From the NCBI GenBank assembly GCA_024636985.1, contig JAGXFY010000071.1, positions 1 to 64,000 on the forward strand: a stretch of DNA of 64,000 nucleotides. Direction: 5' to 3'. The translations under genes and the position numbers were made by a program. Numbering within the stretch: position 1 is the stretch's first letter; the number at the start of each line of letters is the position of its first letter. Origin of the DNA: Petrocella sp024636985. GTDB lineage: Bacteria; Bacillota; Clostridia; Lachnospirales; Vallitaleaceae. The notes beneath the pieces are model-generated. The model did no database searches. It saw only the letters and a program-made list of their open reading frames with translations, and was not told the DNA's origin. Below, in pieces: positions 23,684 to 32,051 of the stretch.

Positions 23684-24685
23684 ATGCATAAAGTACTCAT
23701 TGTTGATGACGAATATTTAATGAGAAAAGCATTACGCATAGTAATATCTGAAATGGAAGGCTTTCAAATAGTAGGTGAAGCGGAAAGTGGACTTGAGGCG
23801 CTAAAGCTTTCAGAGGAATTATCTCCAGATCTTGTTTTTATGGATATAAAAATTCCAACCATAAATGGACTGGAAGTGAGTCGGAAAATAAAGCAGAAAT
23901 ATCCTAAAACATCAATTATCGTATTAACCGCTCATAGTTACTTTCAATACGCACAAACCGCAATACAAATAGGTGTAGATGAATATCTATTAAAACCATG
24001 TTCTTTTGATAGAATAAGAGAAATATTGAATGAATACAAAGAAAATCATGTTGAAAAACGTTCTTATTCGGCGGAACTAATTAAGCATTTAACCGAAAAA
24101 GATTTTTCAAAAACATATGAGAAGATTCATAAAATTGGAGGTTTAATCTTTAAACAAACAGGTAACCCGGATTTAATCTATAGGGAGCTCAAAGAAATCC
24201 TTACTGATTCTCTGGATGTAATATCTTGTATGGATCAAGCATATCGTGATTCTTATGAAAAAAAATTTCGAATTAGTGAAATGATATGCAAAGATGTGGT
24301 ATTAGCTGAGTTTTGGATGTTTGATTTAGTGGATGAGGTTTTTAAACAAAGGAGTATTCAGAATCACCCTCAGTTAATTAAAGTCTTTACCTATCTTGAG
24401 GATCATATGAAAAAAGAGGTTAGTCTCCAATCAGCGGCAAATTATTCAGAACTAAGTCTTAGCTATTTAAGTAGATTATTTAAGAAAGAATTTGGGATTA
24501 ATTTTACGAATTATGTGAGTCTAAAAAAGGTAAGAAAATCTAAAAAATTATTAAAAGAAAGTGATATCGGTATTGCAGATGCTGCATTTGAATTTGGATA
24601 TAATGAATCAAGCTATTTTTGTAAAGTATTTAAAGGCATTGAAGGCATTACGCCTACGCAATACAGAGAAAACCTAAGGAAATAA
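23684..24685 (+). CDS. AraC-type response regulator (YesN-like)
   Basis: A 333-residue DNA-binding response regulator. The receiver domain (1-120) has the acidic pair DD near residues 8-9, the phosphoacceptor D54 in FMDIKIP, and the conserved threonine and lysine in VLTAH and YLLKP. A helical spacer follows, then a two-helix AraC DNA-binding domain at about 235-330 (LSLSYLSRLFKKEFGINFTNYV and FGYNESSYFCKVFKGIEGITP). It starts directly after the kinase stop codon and is the kinase's partner. It lies 493 bases upstream of the Pdu operon, in the same direction. Candidate binding sites are the repeats at 24804 and 24857. Confidence 0.9.
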   Translation: MHKVLIVDDEYLMRKALRIVISEMEGFQIVGEAESGLEALKLSEELSPDLVFMDIKIPTINGLEVSRKIKQKYPKTSIIVLTAHSYFQYAQTAIQIGVDEYLLKPCSFDRIREILNEYKENHVEKRSYSAELIKHLTEKDFSKTYEKIHKIGGLIFKQTGNPDLIYRELKEILTDSLDVISCMDQAYRDSYEKKFRISEMICKDVVLAEFWMFDLVDEVFKQRSIQNHPQLIKVFTYLEDHMKKEVSLQSAANYSELSLSYLSRLFKKEFGINFTNYVSLKKVRKSKKLLKESDIGIADAAFEFGYNESSYFCKVFKGIEGITPTQYRENLRK

Positions 24686-24727
24686 TACTAAAAACAATTC
24701 GAAATATGACGAAAGTAAGGAAGTTAG

Positions 24728-24761
24728 AGCATTTATATATAAATATAAATGCTTTTTTTTT
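24728..24761 (+). terminator. Intrinsic terminator after the two-component system
   Basis: AGCATTTATA-type arms (24728 onwards, pairing with TATAAATGCT ending at 24752) are followed by nine T bases (24753-24761). It separates the regulatory pair from the Pdu operon. Confidence 0.8.
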
Positions 24762-24803
24762 GTCCTATTTTGTAGGATTGAAGGTATGAACTATGTGGAA
24801 GGA

Positions 24804-24870
24804 CAAAAAAGTATAACGCTTAATGCTGTTTTTCTAAGGCACATTCTAATTGTGAGCAAAAAAGTATAAC
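24804..24870. promoter_or_regulatory. Direct repeat upstream of the Pdu operon, candidate operator
   Basis: The 14-base string CAAAAAAGTATAAC occurs at 24804-24817 and again at 24857-24870. The start-to-start distance of 53 bases is close to five helical turns, so both copies face the same side of the DNA. I saw no other copy in the window. Its location between the AraC-type regulator and pduA suggests operator half-sites. A possible -10 TATAAA lies 37 bases on, at 24907-24912. Identity of the binder is inferred. Confidence 0.45.
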
Positions 24871-25178
24871 TATGTTTATGATTACCGGCAGCGATACCAT
24901 AAGTAGTATAAAAAACAAAGTTTATAGGGGATATTCAGCAATTCATAGGATATAAGTGCTAATAATTAAATGGTTTTTTCATGAAGGTTGTTTATATTTA
25001 CAAATTAGGAAAAAAGGTACATGTTAAATTATTAAAAGTTATCATATTGTGTACAAATTTTTGTTACTTATTTTTATAAAAAAACAGTAGCATATAGAAG
25101 TAATGTAAGAAAACTTCTAGTGCAAAGCTATATGCACTGCAGGTATAAATTAAAATAAGGTAAAAGGAGGAACAAAAA
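24871..25178 (+). other. Leader region of the Pdu operon
   Basis: About 300 AT-rich bases before pduA. It must contain the operon promoter, but no -35/-10 pair stands out. A small hairpin AGTGCA/TGCACT at 25119-25138 without a T-run lies in the probable mRNA leader. No coding frame or known riboswitch is visible. Confidence 0.35.
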
Positions 25179-25460
25179 ATGTCACAAGAAGCTTTAGGAA
25201 TGATTGAAACAAAAGGCCTTGTTGGAGCGATTGAAGCTGCTGACGCAATGGTTAAATCAGCAAATGTGGAGTTAGTGGGCTACGAAAAAATTGGATCAGG
25301 TTTGGTAACAGTCATGGTAAGAGGAGATGTAGGCGCGGTTAAAGCAGCTACGGATGCTGGATCTGCAGCAGCTCAAAAGGTTGGCCTAGTAATTTCGACC
25401 CATGTCATTGCAAGACCACACACAGATGTAGAAAAACTAATATCGGTTGAAAAAAAGTAG
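25179..25460 (+). CDS. pduA: Hexameric BMC shell protein, PduA type
   Basis: A 93-residue single BMC-domain protein forming hexameric tiles of the microcompartment facet. The sequence is nearly canonical: ALGMIETKGLVGAIEAADAMVKSANVEL-type start, GYEKIGSGLVTVMVRGDVGAVKAATDAG with the pore loop KIGSG, and the HVIARPHTDVEKL tail. It differs from the second copy at 32052 (PduJ-like) mainly near the C-terminus. It is the first gene of the operon, with AAAGGAGG before the ATG. In Pdu shells the A-type pore is considered the route for 1,2-propanediol. Confidence 0.93.
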   Translation: MSQEALGMIETKGLVGAIEAADAMVKSANVELVGYEKIGSGLVTVMVRGDVGAVKAATDAGSAAAQKVGLVISTHVIARPHTDVEKLISVEKK

Positions 25461-25475
25461 AAGGAGGCCTAAAAA

Positions 25476-26258
25476 ATGGAAGATAAAGTAATGGAAAAAG
25501 TAATGGAAGAAGTAATGAAGAAATTAGGTCAGGAAGCAGAAGCACCAAGTACAGAAAGTGAAATCAAAACGACCGGACTAACTGAATTTGTAGGAACTGC
25601 TATAGGAGATACATTAGGTTTAGTTATTGCTAATATTGACCATTCACTACACAGCTTTATGAAACTTGATCCCAAATACAAATCAATCGGTATCATCGGA
25701 GCAAGAACGGGTGCAGGCCCTCATGTTATGGCTGCTGATGAAGCGGTTAAAGCAACAAATACAGAAATCATTTCTATTGAACTTCCTAGAGATACAAAAG
25801 GTGGAGCAGGTCATGGTTGTTTGATTTTATTTGGAGCAGAAGATGTATCGGATGCTAGACGAGCAGTAGAAGTTTGCCTTAAAGAACTAGATAGAACTTT
25901 TGGAGATGTTTATGCAAATGGCTCAGGTCATATTGAACTTCAATACACAGCAAGAGCAAGTTATGCATGTAACAAAGCTTTTGGAGCACCTATAGGAAAA
26001 GCTTTTGGATTGATTGTTGGGGCACCTGCAGCAATTGGTGTTATTACGGCGGATACTGCAGTAAAAGCAGCTAATGTTGATATTGTAGGTTATGCTTCAC
26101 CTTCAACAACCTCTTTTTCTAATGAAGCTATTATATTTATTAGTGGAGATTCTGGAGCAGTTAGACAATCCATACTTGCAGCAAAAGAAGTTGGCGTTAA
26201 GCTTTTAGAAGTTTTAGGCAACGAAGCTGCACCATCTGTTACAACGCCATACATTTAA
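25476..26258 (+). CDS. pduB: Trimeric tandem-BMC shell protein PduB
   Basis: A 260-residue shell protein with two fused BMC domains forming pseudohexameric trimers, the major BMC-T tile of Pdu compartments. An N-terminal amphipathic helix (MEDKVMEKVMEEVMKKLG), a short linker and then the two domains (about 35-140 and 145-250) are visible. PduB is thought to link shell to enzyme core through its N-terminus, and that segment resembles the encapsulation helices of PduD and PduP here. It starts 15 bases after pduA with AAGGAGG. Confidence 0.93.
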   Translation: MEDKVMEKVMEEVMKKLGQEAEAPSTESEIKTTGLTEFVGTAIGDTLGLVIANIDHSLHSFMKLDPKYKSIGIIGARTGAGPHVMAADEAVKATNTEIISIELPRDTKGGAGHGCLILFGAEDVSDARRAVEVCLKELDRTFGDVYANGSGHIELQYTARASYACNKAFGAPIGKAFGLIVGAPAAIGVITADTAVKAANVDIVGYASPSTTSFSNEAIIFISGDSGAVRQSILAAKEVGVKLLEVLGNEAAPSVTTPYI

Positions 26259-26274
26259 AAAAAGGAGGTTCCAA

Positions 26275-27939
26275 ATGAAATCTAAGCGCTTTCAAGTATT
26301 AGCGGAAAGACCAGTTAACAAGGATGGATTTGTAAAAGAGTGGCCAGAAGTTGGTTTGATTGCAATGAACTCACCATACGATCCAAAACCTAGTGTTAAA
26401 GTAGAAAATGGTAAAATCGTAGAATTAGACGGTAAGAAAAGAGCAGACTTTGACTTGCTTGATACCTTCATTGCAGATTATTCTATAAATATAGAAAACA
26501 CAGAAAAAGTAATAGCAATGGATTCTCTTAAATTAGCGCACATGCTTGCAGACATTAATGTAGGAAGAGATGAACTTGTAAAATTAACAACAGCAATGAC
26601 GCCGGCTAAGGTCGTTGAAATTGTTGGACATATGAACGTGTTGGAATTAATGATGGCTCTAACAAAAATGAGAGCTAGAAAAACGCCTTCAAACCAGTGT
26701 CATGTTACGAATCTAAAAGATAACCCTATTCAAATAGCAGCTGATGCAGCTGAAGCAGCACTTAGGGGTTTTGATGAGCAAGAAACTACGGTTGGTATTG
26801 CAAGATATGCACCTTTTAATGCATTGGCATTATTGGTTGGAGCACAAGTTGGTCGACCAGGTATTTTAACGCAATGTGCGGTAGAAGAAGCAACTGAATT
26901 GGTTCTAGGTATGAGAGGACTTACCGCTTATGCTGAAACAGTTTCAGTTTATGGTACAGAGCAAGTATTCATTGATGGGGATGATACGCCATGGTCTAAA
27001 TCCTTCCTAGCTTCTGCATATGCATCAAGAGGATTAAAAATGAGATATACATCAGGTACAGGTTCAGAAGTATTAATGGGATACGCTGAAAAGAAATCGA
27101 TGTTATATCTTGAAGCAAGATGTATCTTTGTTACAAAAGGTGCAGGCGTGCAAGGTCTTCAAAATGGTTCAATCTCGTGTATAGGCGTGCCAGGTGGTGT
27201 ACCAGGTGGTATTAGAGCCGTATTAGCTGAAAATGTTATCACAACAATGATGGATCTTGAAGTTGCTTCTGGCAACGACCAAACCTTCTCTCATTCAGAT
27301 ATTCGAAGAACAGCTAGAACATTAATGCAAATGATTCCAGGAACAGACTTCATATTCTCAGGTTATTCAGCAACACCTAACTATGACAATATGTTTGCAG
27401 GATCCAACTTTGATGCGGATGATTATGATGACTATAATATTCTTCAAAGAGATTTAAAGGTTGATGGTGGTCTTAGACCAGTATTAGAAGAAGAAGTCGT
27501 AAAAGTTAGAAATCAAGCTGCAAAAGTTCTTCAATGTGTCTTTAAAGAATTGGATCTTACAATCATCACAGATGAAGAAGTTGAAGCTGCAACTTATGCT
27601 CATGGATCAAAAGATATGCCAGATAGAAATGTAGTAGATGATTTAGCTGCGGCTGAAGACATGATGAAACGTGGCATTACTGGTATTGATGTAGTGAAAG
27701 CAATTAAAAAGGGTGGATTTGATGAGCTTGCAGTCAGCCTTCTCGGTATGTTAAAGCTAAGAGTATCAGGAGATCATCTTCATACTTCAGCTATCATCGA
27801 TTCAAATTTTAATGTAATTAGTGCTGTAAATGACAAAAATGATTATAAAGGTCCTGGAACTGGATACTCAATGTCAGAAGCAAGATGGAATGAAGTTCAA
27901 GATATTCCTAATGCTATAGACGCTACGGACTATAAATAA
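26275..27939 (+). CDS. pduC: B12-dependent diol dehydratase large subunit
   Basis: A 554-residue TIM-barrel catalytic subunit that, with PduD and PduE, dehydrates 1,2-propanediol (or glycerol) to the aldehyde using adenosylcobalamin. The active-site residues known from Klebsiella oxytoca diol dehydratase occur at identical numbers here by codon counting: Q141, H143, E170, E221, Q296, S301, D335, Q336 and S362. SCIGVPGG and SGNDQTFSHSDIRRTARTL are conserved blocks. The enzyme is therefore probably fully active. Propanediol is preferred as substrate from context, not from the sequence of the pocket alone. AAGGAGG precedes the ATG. Confidence 0.95.
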   Translation: MKSKRFQVLAERPVNKDGFVKEWPEVGLIAMNSPYDPKPSVKVENGKIVELDGKKRADFDLLDTFIADYSINIENTEKVIAMDSLKLAHMLADINVGRDELVKLTTAMTPAKVVEIVGHMNVLELMMALTKMRARKTPSNQCHVTNLKDNPIQIAADAAEAALRGFDEQETTVGIARYAPFNALALLVGAQVGRPGILTQCAVEEATELVLGMRGLTAYAETVSVYGTEQVFIDGDDTPWSKSFLASAYASRGLKMRYTSGTGSEVLMGYAEKKSMLYLEARCIFVTKGAGVQGLQNGSISCIGVPGGVPGGIRAVLAENVITTMMDLEVASGNDQTFSHSDIRRTARTLMQMIPGTDFIFSGYSATPNYDNMFAGSNFDADDYDDYNILQRDLKVDGGLRPVLEEEVVKVRNQAAKVLQCVFKELDLTIITDEEVEAATYAHGSKDMPDRNVVDDLAAAEDMMKRGITGIDVVKAIKKGGFDELAVSLLGMLKLRVSGDHLHTSAIIDSNFNVISAVNDKNDYKGPGTGYSMSEARWNEVQDIPNAIDATDYK

Positions 27940-27955
27940 GAGAGGAGGAATATCG

Positions 27956-28603
27956 ATGGAAATCAATGAAAAAGTATTAAGAAGTATTATTGAAGAAGTT
28001 ATGCAAAACTTAAAGCTACAAGAATCTGGGGTTACAACTTCAAGTGATGATGTATCGGATATAAAGCTAACGTGTATTGGAGCAGCAGAAGTTGGTAAAC
28101 GTAAAGATGAAGTAATTATAGGCGTTGCCCCTGCCTTTGGATTGCATCAAACAAAAACCATTACTAAGATACCCCATGGTAAAGTGCTAAAAGAAATCAT
28201 GGCTGGTATTGAAGAAGAAGGCTTGGTACCAAGAGTCGTAAGAGTGCTTAGAACATCAGATGTTTCCTTTATTGCACATAATGCCGCAACTTTAAGTGGA
28301 TCAGGCATCGGCATCGGCATTCAATCTAAAGGAACGACAGTTATACATCAAAAGGATTTATTACCTTTGAGTAATGTTGAATTATTCCCACAAGCACCAT
28401 TGATTACGTTAGACGTTTATAGAGCTATTGGAAGAAATGCCGCTAAATATGCAAAAGGTGAATCACCGAGTCCAGTGCCTACTATGAATGATCAAATGGC
28501 TAGACCAAAGTATCAAGCAATTGCAGCTCTACTTCATATCAAAGAAACAGAACACGTTAAGCAAGACGCTCCAGCTGAAGAGCTTAAAGTATTATTCGAA
28601 TAA
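27956..28603 (+). CDS. pduD: Diol dehydratase medium subunit
   Basis: A 215-residue subunit that with PduC/PduE forms the dehydratase and contributes to B12 binding. The first ~20 residues (INEKVLRSIIEEVMQNLKL) form an amphipathic helix of the kind that targets PduD to the compartment. A short variable linker leads to the conserved body, with GVAPAFGLHQTKTI, VRVLRTSDVSFIAHNAATLSGSGIGIGIQSKG and PLSNVELFPQAP. It starts 16 bases after pduC with GAGGAGG. Confidence 0.93.
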   Translation: MEINEKVLRSIIEEVMQNLKLQESGVTTSSDDVSDIKLTCIGAAEVGKRKDEVIIGVAPAFGLHQTKTITKIPHGKVLKEIMAGIEEEGLVPRVVRVLRTSDVSFIAHNAATLSGSGIGIGIQSKGTTVIHQKDLLPLSNVELFPQAPLITLDVYRAIGRNAAKYAKGESPSPVPTMNDQMARPKYQAIAALLHIKETEHVKQDAPAEELKVLFE

Positions 28604-28615
28604 GGAGGAGATAAA

Positions 28616-29125
28616 ATGATGGACAATGCCGTTCTAGAAAAAATGATCAAAGAAGTTATGGTTTCCATGAATAAAGAAGATGCCTATACATCTAAAACTG
28701 AAGTTGTTTCTGGCGCAAGAATAACCGAAGCGAACTATCCTTTAAGTGAAAAAATGGGAAAAATCATTAAAGCACCTACAGGAAAGACTTTAGATGAAAT
28801 CACAATAGAAGGTGTTATGAGTGGAAAAATCACAGCTGATGATGTGAAAATAGCTCCAGAAACACTTGAAATGCAAGCACAGGTTGCAGAATCTGTTGGA
28901 AGAGATGCTTTTGCAAGAAATCTAAGAAGAGCTGCAGAATTAATCGCTGTTCCAGATGCAAGAGTTCTTGAAATCTATAATGCTTTAAGACCTTATAGAT
29001 CTACAAAAGCAGAGTTACTTGAAATTGCTGAAGAGCTTGAAACAAAATACAGCTGTAAAATCAACAGTGCTTTTGTAAGAGAAGCAGCAGAGCTATATGA
29101 TAATAGAGGTAGGCTTAAGAAGTAA
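28616..29125 (+). CDS. pduE: Diol dehydratase small subunit
   Basis: A 169-residue helical subunit completing the dehydratase. The N-terminal NAVLEKMIKEVMVSMNKE is another encapsulation-type helix. The body carries YPLSEK, PTGKTLDEITIEGVMSGKI, QAQVAESVGRDAFARNLRRAAEL and PDARVLEIYNALRPYRS, all characteristic. Two ATG codons are adjacent at 28616 and 28619; the first is kept. GGAGGAG precedes it. Confidence 0.93.
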   Translation: MMDNAVLEKMIKEVMVSMNKEDAYTSKTEVVSGARITEANYPLSEKMGKIIKAPTGKTLDEITIEGVMSGKITADDVKIAPETLEMQAQVAESVGRDAFARNLRRAAELIAVPDARVLEIYNALRPYRSTKAELLEIAEELETKYSCKINSAFVREAAELYDNRGRLKK

Positions 29126-29142
29126 ATTCTGGAGGTTTTTTT

Positions 29143-30951
29143 GTGAGAATAATTGCAGGAATAGACATAGGAAATGCAAGCACTGAAACTGCTATTGGTA
29201 AAGTATACGATGATAATAAGGTGGAATTTCTTGGCAGTTCCTTAGTAAATACTACCGGAATAAAGGGAACAAAAGATAATATTCCTGGAATCTTTAAATC
29301 CTTAAAAAAAGCTTTGGAAATGTCAAAAATCAATATGGAAGATCTTGATTTAATCAGATTAAATGAGGCTGCGCCTGTTATTGGAGACGTAGCCATGGAA
29401 ACAATCACGGAAACGATCATAACTGAGTCAACTATGATTGGTCATAATCCAACAACTCCTGGAGGCATTGGTATAGGGGTAGGGGTTTCTACTCCTATAA
29501 ACCAGCTCCATGAGATAAGCAGTAAAGAAAAGGTGATTGTACTTATTCCGAAAACTTATGATTTTAATCAAGCGGCAAAGATTATAAATGATTTTAGCAG
29601 CAGAGGCATTGAAATTACAGGTGCCATTGCTGAAAACGATGATGGTGTGCTGATTAACAACAGATTAGACAAAAGGATACCAATCATTGATGAAGTAAAG
29701 CTTTTTGATAAGATACCGGTACATATGTTGACGGCAGTTGAAGTAGCCCATGTTGGCCATGTGGTAGAAGTTTTATCTAATCCTTATGGTATTGCAACCG
29801 TTTTTAATTTAGATGGTGATGAGACGAAGTTGGTTGTACCTATAGCAAGAGCACTCATTGGCAATAGATCGGCCGTTGTCATTAAGACACCAAAGGGAGA
29901 TGTGAAAGCAAGAAGTATTCCGGCTGGAGACATTAACATCATTGGTGAAAAGATTAAAAGGAAAGTAGATGTAGATGATGGTGCAATAGTTTTAATGAAT
30001 AACATTGAAATGTGTGCACCTATCTTAGACATTCAAGGAGAGGCAGGAACCAATGCGGGCGGCATGCTTGAAAGAGTTAGACACGTTATGGCTAATCTAA
30101 CGGATCAAAGCCATATGGATGTCAAAATAAAAGACCTTTTAGCAGTTGATACGATTTGCCCTCAGAAGGTACAAGGTGGCATAGCTGGTGAATTCTCAAT
30201 GGAAAATGCAGTAGGGATTGCAGCTATGGTTAAAGCAGATAGACTTCAGATGAATATTATAGCAGAAATTCTGCAAGAAAAATTAGGCGTTAAGGTTGAA
30301 GTGGGAGGTGTTGAAGCGCAAATGGCTATTAATGGAGCATTAACAACACCAGGTACGGATAAACCACTTGCTATTTTAGATATGGGAGCAGGTTCTACAG
30401 ATGCATGCTTTATGACAAAGAATGGAGAACTGAAGCTTGTCCATTTAGCCGGAGCAGGAAATATGGTAACCCTACTGATTCAAACTGAACTCGGCCTTGA
30501 TAGCTTTGATCTGGCAGAAGACATTAAGAAATATTCCTTGGCAAAGGCAGAAAGTCTTTTCCACATAAGACATGAAGATGGTTCGGTAGAATTTTTCACA
30601 GAACCACTGGATCCAAAGCTTTTTGCACGGGTGGTTATTATCAAAGAAAATGAAATGATACCTATAAACCATCAAGTATCTATTGAGAAAATAAAACTGG
30701 TTAGAAAACAAGCAAAGGAAAAGGTTTTTGTTACGAACGCCTTAAGAGCATTAAAACAGGTAAGCTCTACCGGAGATATTAGAACTATGGATCATGTTGT
30801 TTTAGTAGGTGGATCAGCCCTTGACTTTGAAGTGCCTCAGCTTGTAACAGATGCCCTTTCCCAATTTGGTATCGTAGCAGGAAGAGGAAACATAAGAGGA
30901 ATTGAAGGACCAAGAAATGCCGTAGCAACAGGACTCGTACTTGTCCAGTAG
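29143..30951 (+). CDS. pduG: Diol dehydratase reactivase large subunit
   Basis: A 602-residue actin/Hsp70-like ATPase. With PduH it removes damaged cobalamin from the dehydratase in an ATP-dependent cycle. The N-terminal GIDIGNASTETAIG and the central ILDMGAGSTDACF (near residue 412) are phosphate-binding loops, and VVLVGGSALDFEVP near the C-terminus is the third nucleotide motif. The gene starts with GTG, 17 bases after pduE, behind GGAGG. Length and motifs match the family. Confidence 0.93.
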   Translation: MRIIAGIDIGNASTETAIGKVYDDNKVEFLGSSLVNTTGIKGTKDNIPGIFKSLKKALEMSKINMEDLDLIRLNEAAPVIGDVAMETITETIITESTMIGHNPTTPGGIGIGVGVSTPINQLHEISSKEKVIVLIPKTYDFNQAAKIINDFSSRGIEITGAIAENDDGVLINNRLDKRIPIIDEVKLFDKIPVHMLTAVEVAHVGHVVEVLSNPYGIATVFNLDGDETKLVVPIARALIGNRSAVVIKTPKGDVKARSIPAGDINIIGEKIKRKVDVDDGAIVLMNNIEMCAPILDIQGEAGTNAGGMLERVRHVMANLTDQSHMDVKIKDLLAVDTICPQKVQGGIAGEFSMENAVGIAAMVKADRLQMNIIAEILQEKLGVKVEVGGVEAQMAINGALTTPGTDKPLAILDMGAGSTDACFMTKNGELKLVHLAGAGNMVTLLIQTELGLDSFDLAEDIKKYSLAKAESLFHIRHEDGSVEFFTEPLDPKLFARVVIIKENEMIPINHQVSIEKIKLVRKQAKEKVFVTNALRALKQVSSTGDIRTMDHVVLVGGSALDFEVPQLVTDALSQFGIVAGRGNIRGIEGPRNAVATGLVLVQ

Positions 30952-30968
30952 AAAAGTAGGTAGATTAA

Positions 30969-31313
30969 ATGAAAGAAAACCTTGCGATTTATATTTGCTA
31001 TGAAAAAAAGATAACAAATAAGAGTTTGATTGATTTAATAACATATGGAATTGAAGAAGAAGGTATTCCTTTCCATCTTATTGGAGATGATTGTTCCGAT
31101 TATAAAAAGCTTGCAATGATAGCGTCGAACGAATCACAACTTGACGTTGGTATAGGCCTGGATGAATCAGGCAATATATGTCTTCATCATTCGAAATTAC
31201 CGGATCAATATTTTCTTTTTCCATGTAAACATTATAATGATCAAAAGAAACTAAGAAATATTGGTATAAATGGAGCAAGACTCGTTAAAGGGATCCCTTT
31301 TATAGTTGAATAA
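30969..31313 (+). CDS. pduH: Diol dehydratase reactivase small subunit
   Basis: A 114-residue partner of PduG. It resembles the dehydratase medium subunit fold, which allows subunit exchange during reactivation. It contains the ITYGIEEEGIPF and DVGIGLDESGNICLHHSKLP patterns of the family and ends with RNIGINGARLVKGIPF. It lies 17 bases after pduG. The ribosome site (AAGTAGG) is weaker than those of its neighbours. Confidence 0.88.
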   Translation: MKENLAIYICYEKKITNKSLIDLITYGIEEEGIPFHLIGDDCSDYKKLAMIASNESQLDVGIGLDESGNICLHHSKLPDQYFLFPCKHYNDQKKLRNIGINGARLVKGIPFIVE

Positions 31314-31343
31314 GTAGCAAACTTTCTGAAAGGAGGAGATCTT

Positions 31344-31997
31344 TTGAATAATGCATTAGGGTTAGTTGAAGTAATAGGAAGAGCTGGTGCTGTTGTAGCA
31401 GTTGACACGATTTTAAAGGCAGCAAACGTTGAACTTATAGGTATTGAACCTAGTAAAGGCGATGGCATGTATGCCATCAAAATTGAAGGTGATGTTGGTG
31501 CTGTAAAAGCTTCAGTAGATTCTATTAAATCTCACCAAGAGCTCATAAATAAAATTTATGCAACGAAGGTTATTGCCAGACCCGCGTTAGGAATTGATAA
31601 ACTTGTTTATAATGCTTCAACGATTGGTTATAAGAATAAAGCCAAAGAGGTAGTTCTTGAAGTAAAAGAAGAAGTAAAAGAAGAAGTAAAAGAAGAAGTA
31701 AAAGAAGAAGTAGAAGAAGAAGTAAAAGAAGAAGTAGAAGAAGTTGTAAAAGAAGAAGTAGAAGAAGTTGTAAAAGAAGAAGTAGAAGAAGAAGTAAAAG
31801 AAGAAGTAGAAGAAGTTGTAGCAGCTGAAAAAGTTCAAACTGAGGATAATGATGAGTTAGGAAAAATGAAAGCTGTAAAATCTGAAACAAAGTTGAAGGT
31901 AAAAGAAGTATGTAATCTTTGCAATGATCCAAAGTGTAAAAGAAAAAAAGGAGAACCTAAAAGTTTATGTATCCAACATAACTCAAAGGCTACCTGA
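31344..31997 (+). CDS. pduK: PduK-type shell protein with repeat linker and Cys-rich tail
   Basis: A 217-residue shell protein. Residues 1-90 are a BMC-H domain (ALGLVEVIGRAGAVVAVDTILKAANVEL). Residues about 106-160 are a four-residue repeat, mostly EVKE or EVEE, expected to form a long charged helix. The C-terminal tail has CNLCNDPKCKRKKGEPKSLC, with four cysteines spaced C-x2-C-x4-C-x11-C, a probable metal or Fe-S site as in other PduK proteins. The gene starts with TTG behind GGAGGAGATC. PduK is a minor shell component. The expanded repeat linker is longer than I expect for the family. Confidence 0.88.
   Translation: MNNALGLVEVIGRAGAVVAVDTILKAANVELIGIEPSKGDGMYAIKIEGDVGAVKASVDSIKSHQELINKIYATKVIARPALGIDKLVYNASTIGYKNKAKEVVLEVKEEVKEEVKEEVKEEVEEEVKEEVEEVVKEEVEEVVKEEVEEEVKEEVEEVVAAEKVQTEDNDELGKMKAVKSETKLKVKEVCNLCNDPKCKRKKGEPKSLCIQHNSKAT
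31659..31820 (+). repeat. In-frame 12-bp tandem repeat within pduK
   Basis: About 13 copies of a 12-base unit, consensus GAAGTAAAAGAA with variants GAAGTAGAAGAA and GTTGTAAAAGAA, lie in frame. Each unit encodes four residues. Because the unit length is a multiple of three, copy-number change would alter linker length without a frameshift. It is a protein-coding minisatellite, not a CRISPR array: there are no spacers. Confidence 0.9.
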
Positions 31998-32051
31998 ATA
32001 TATCCATATGCCTTATAACATAGGGCAGTCAAATAAAAAGGAGGTAATATT

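Noticed and set aside
26275..29125. Glycyl-radical or glycerol-specific dehydratase compartment
   Set aside because: Subunits are the B12-dependent three-subunit type with reactivase, adenosyltransferase and PduL/P; no glycyl radical motif. Glycerol as an additional substrate remains possible.
31659..31820. CRISPR-like repeat array
   Set aside because: Units are contiguous 12-mers without unique spacers and lie in frame within a shell protein gene.
31570..31932. Long leucine- or phenylalanine-rich open frames on the minus strand opposite pduK
   Set aside because: They are the complement of the GAAGTAAAAGAA tandem repeat; low-complexity poly-Leu/Phe translations with no ribosome site.
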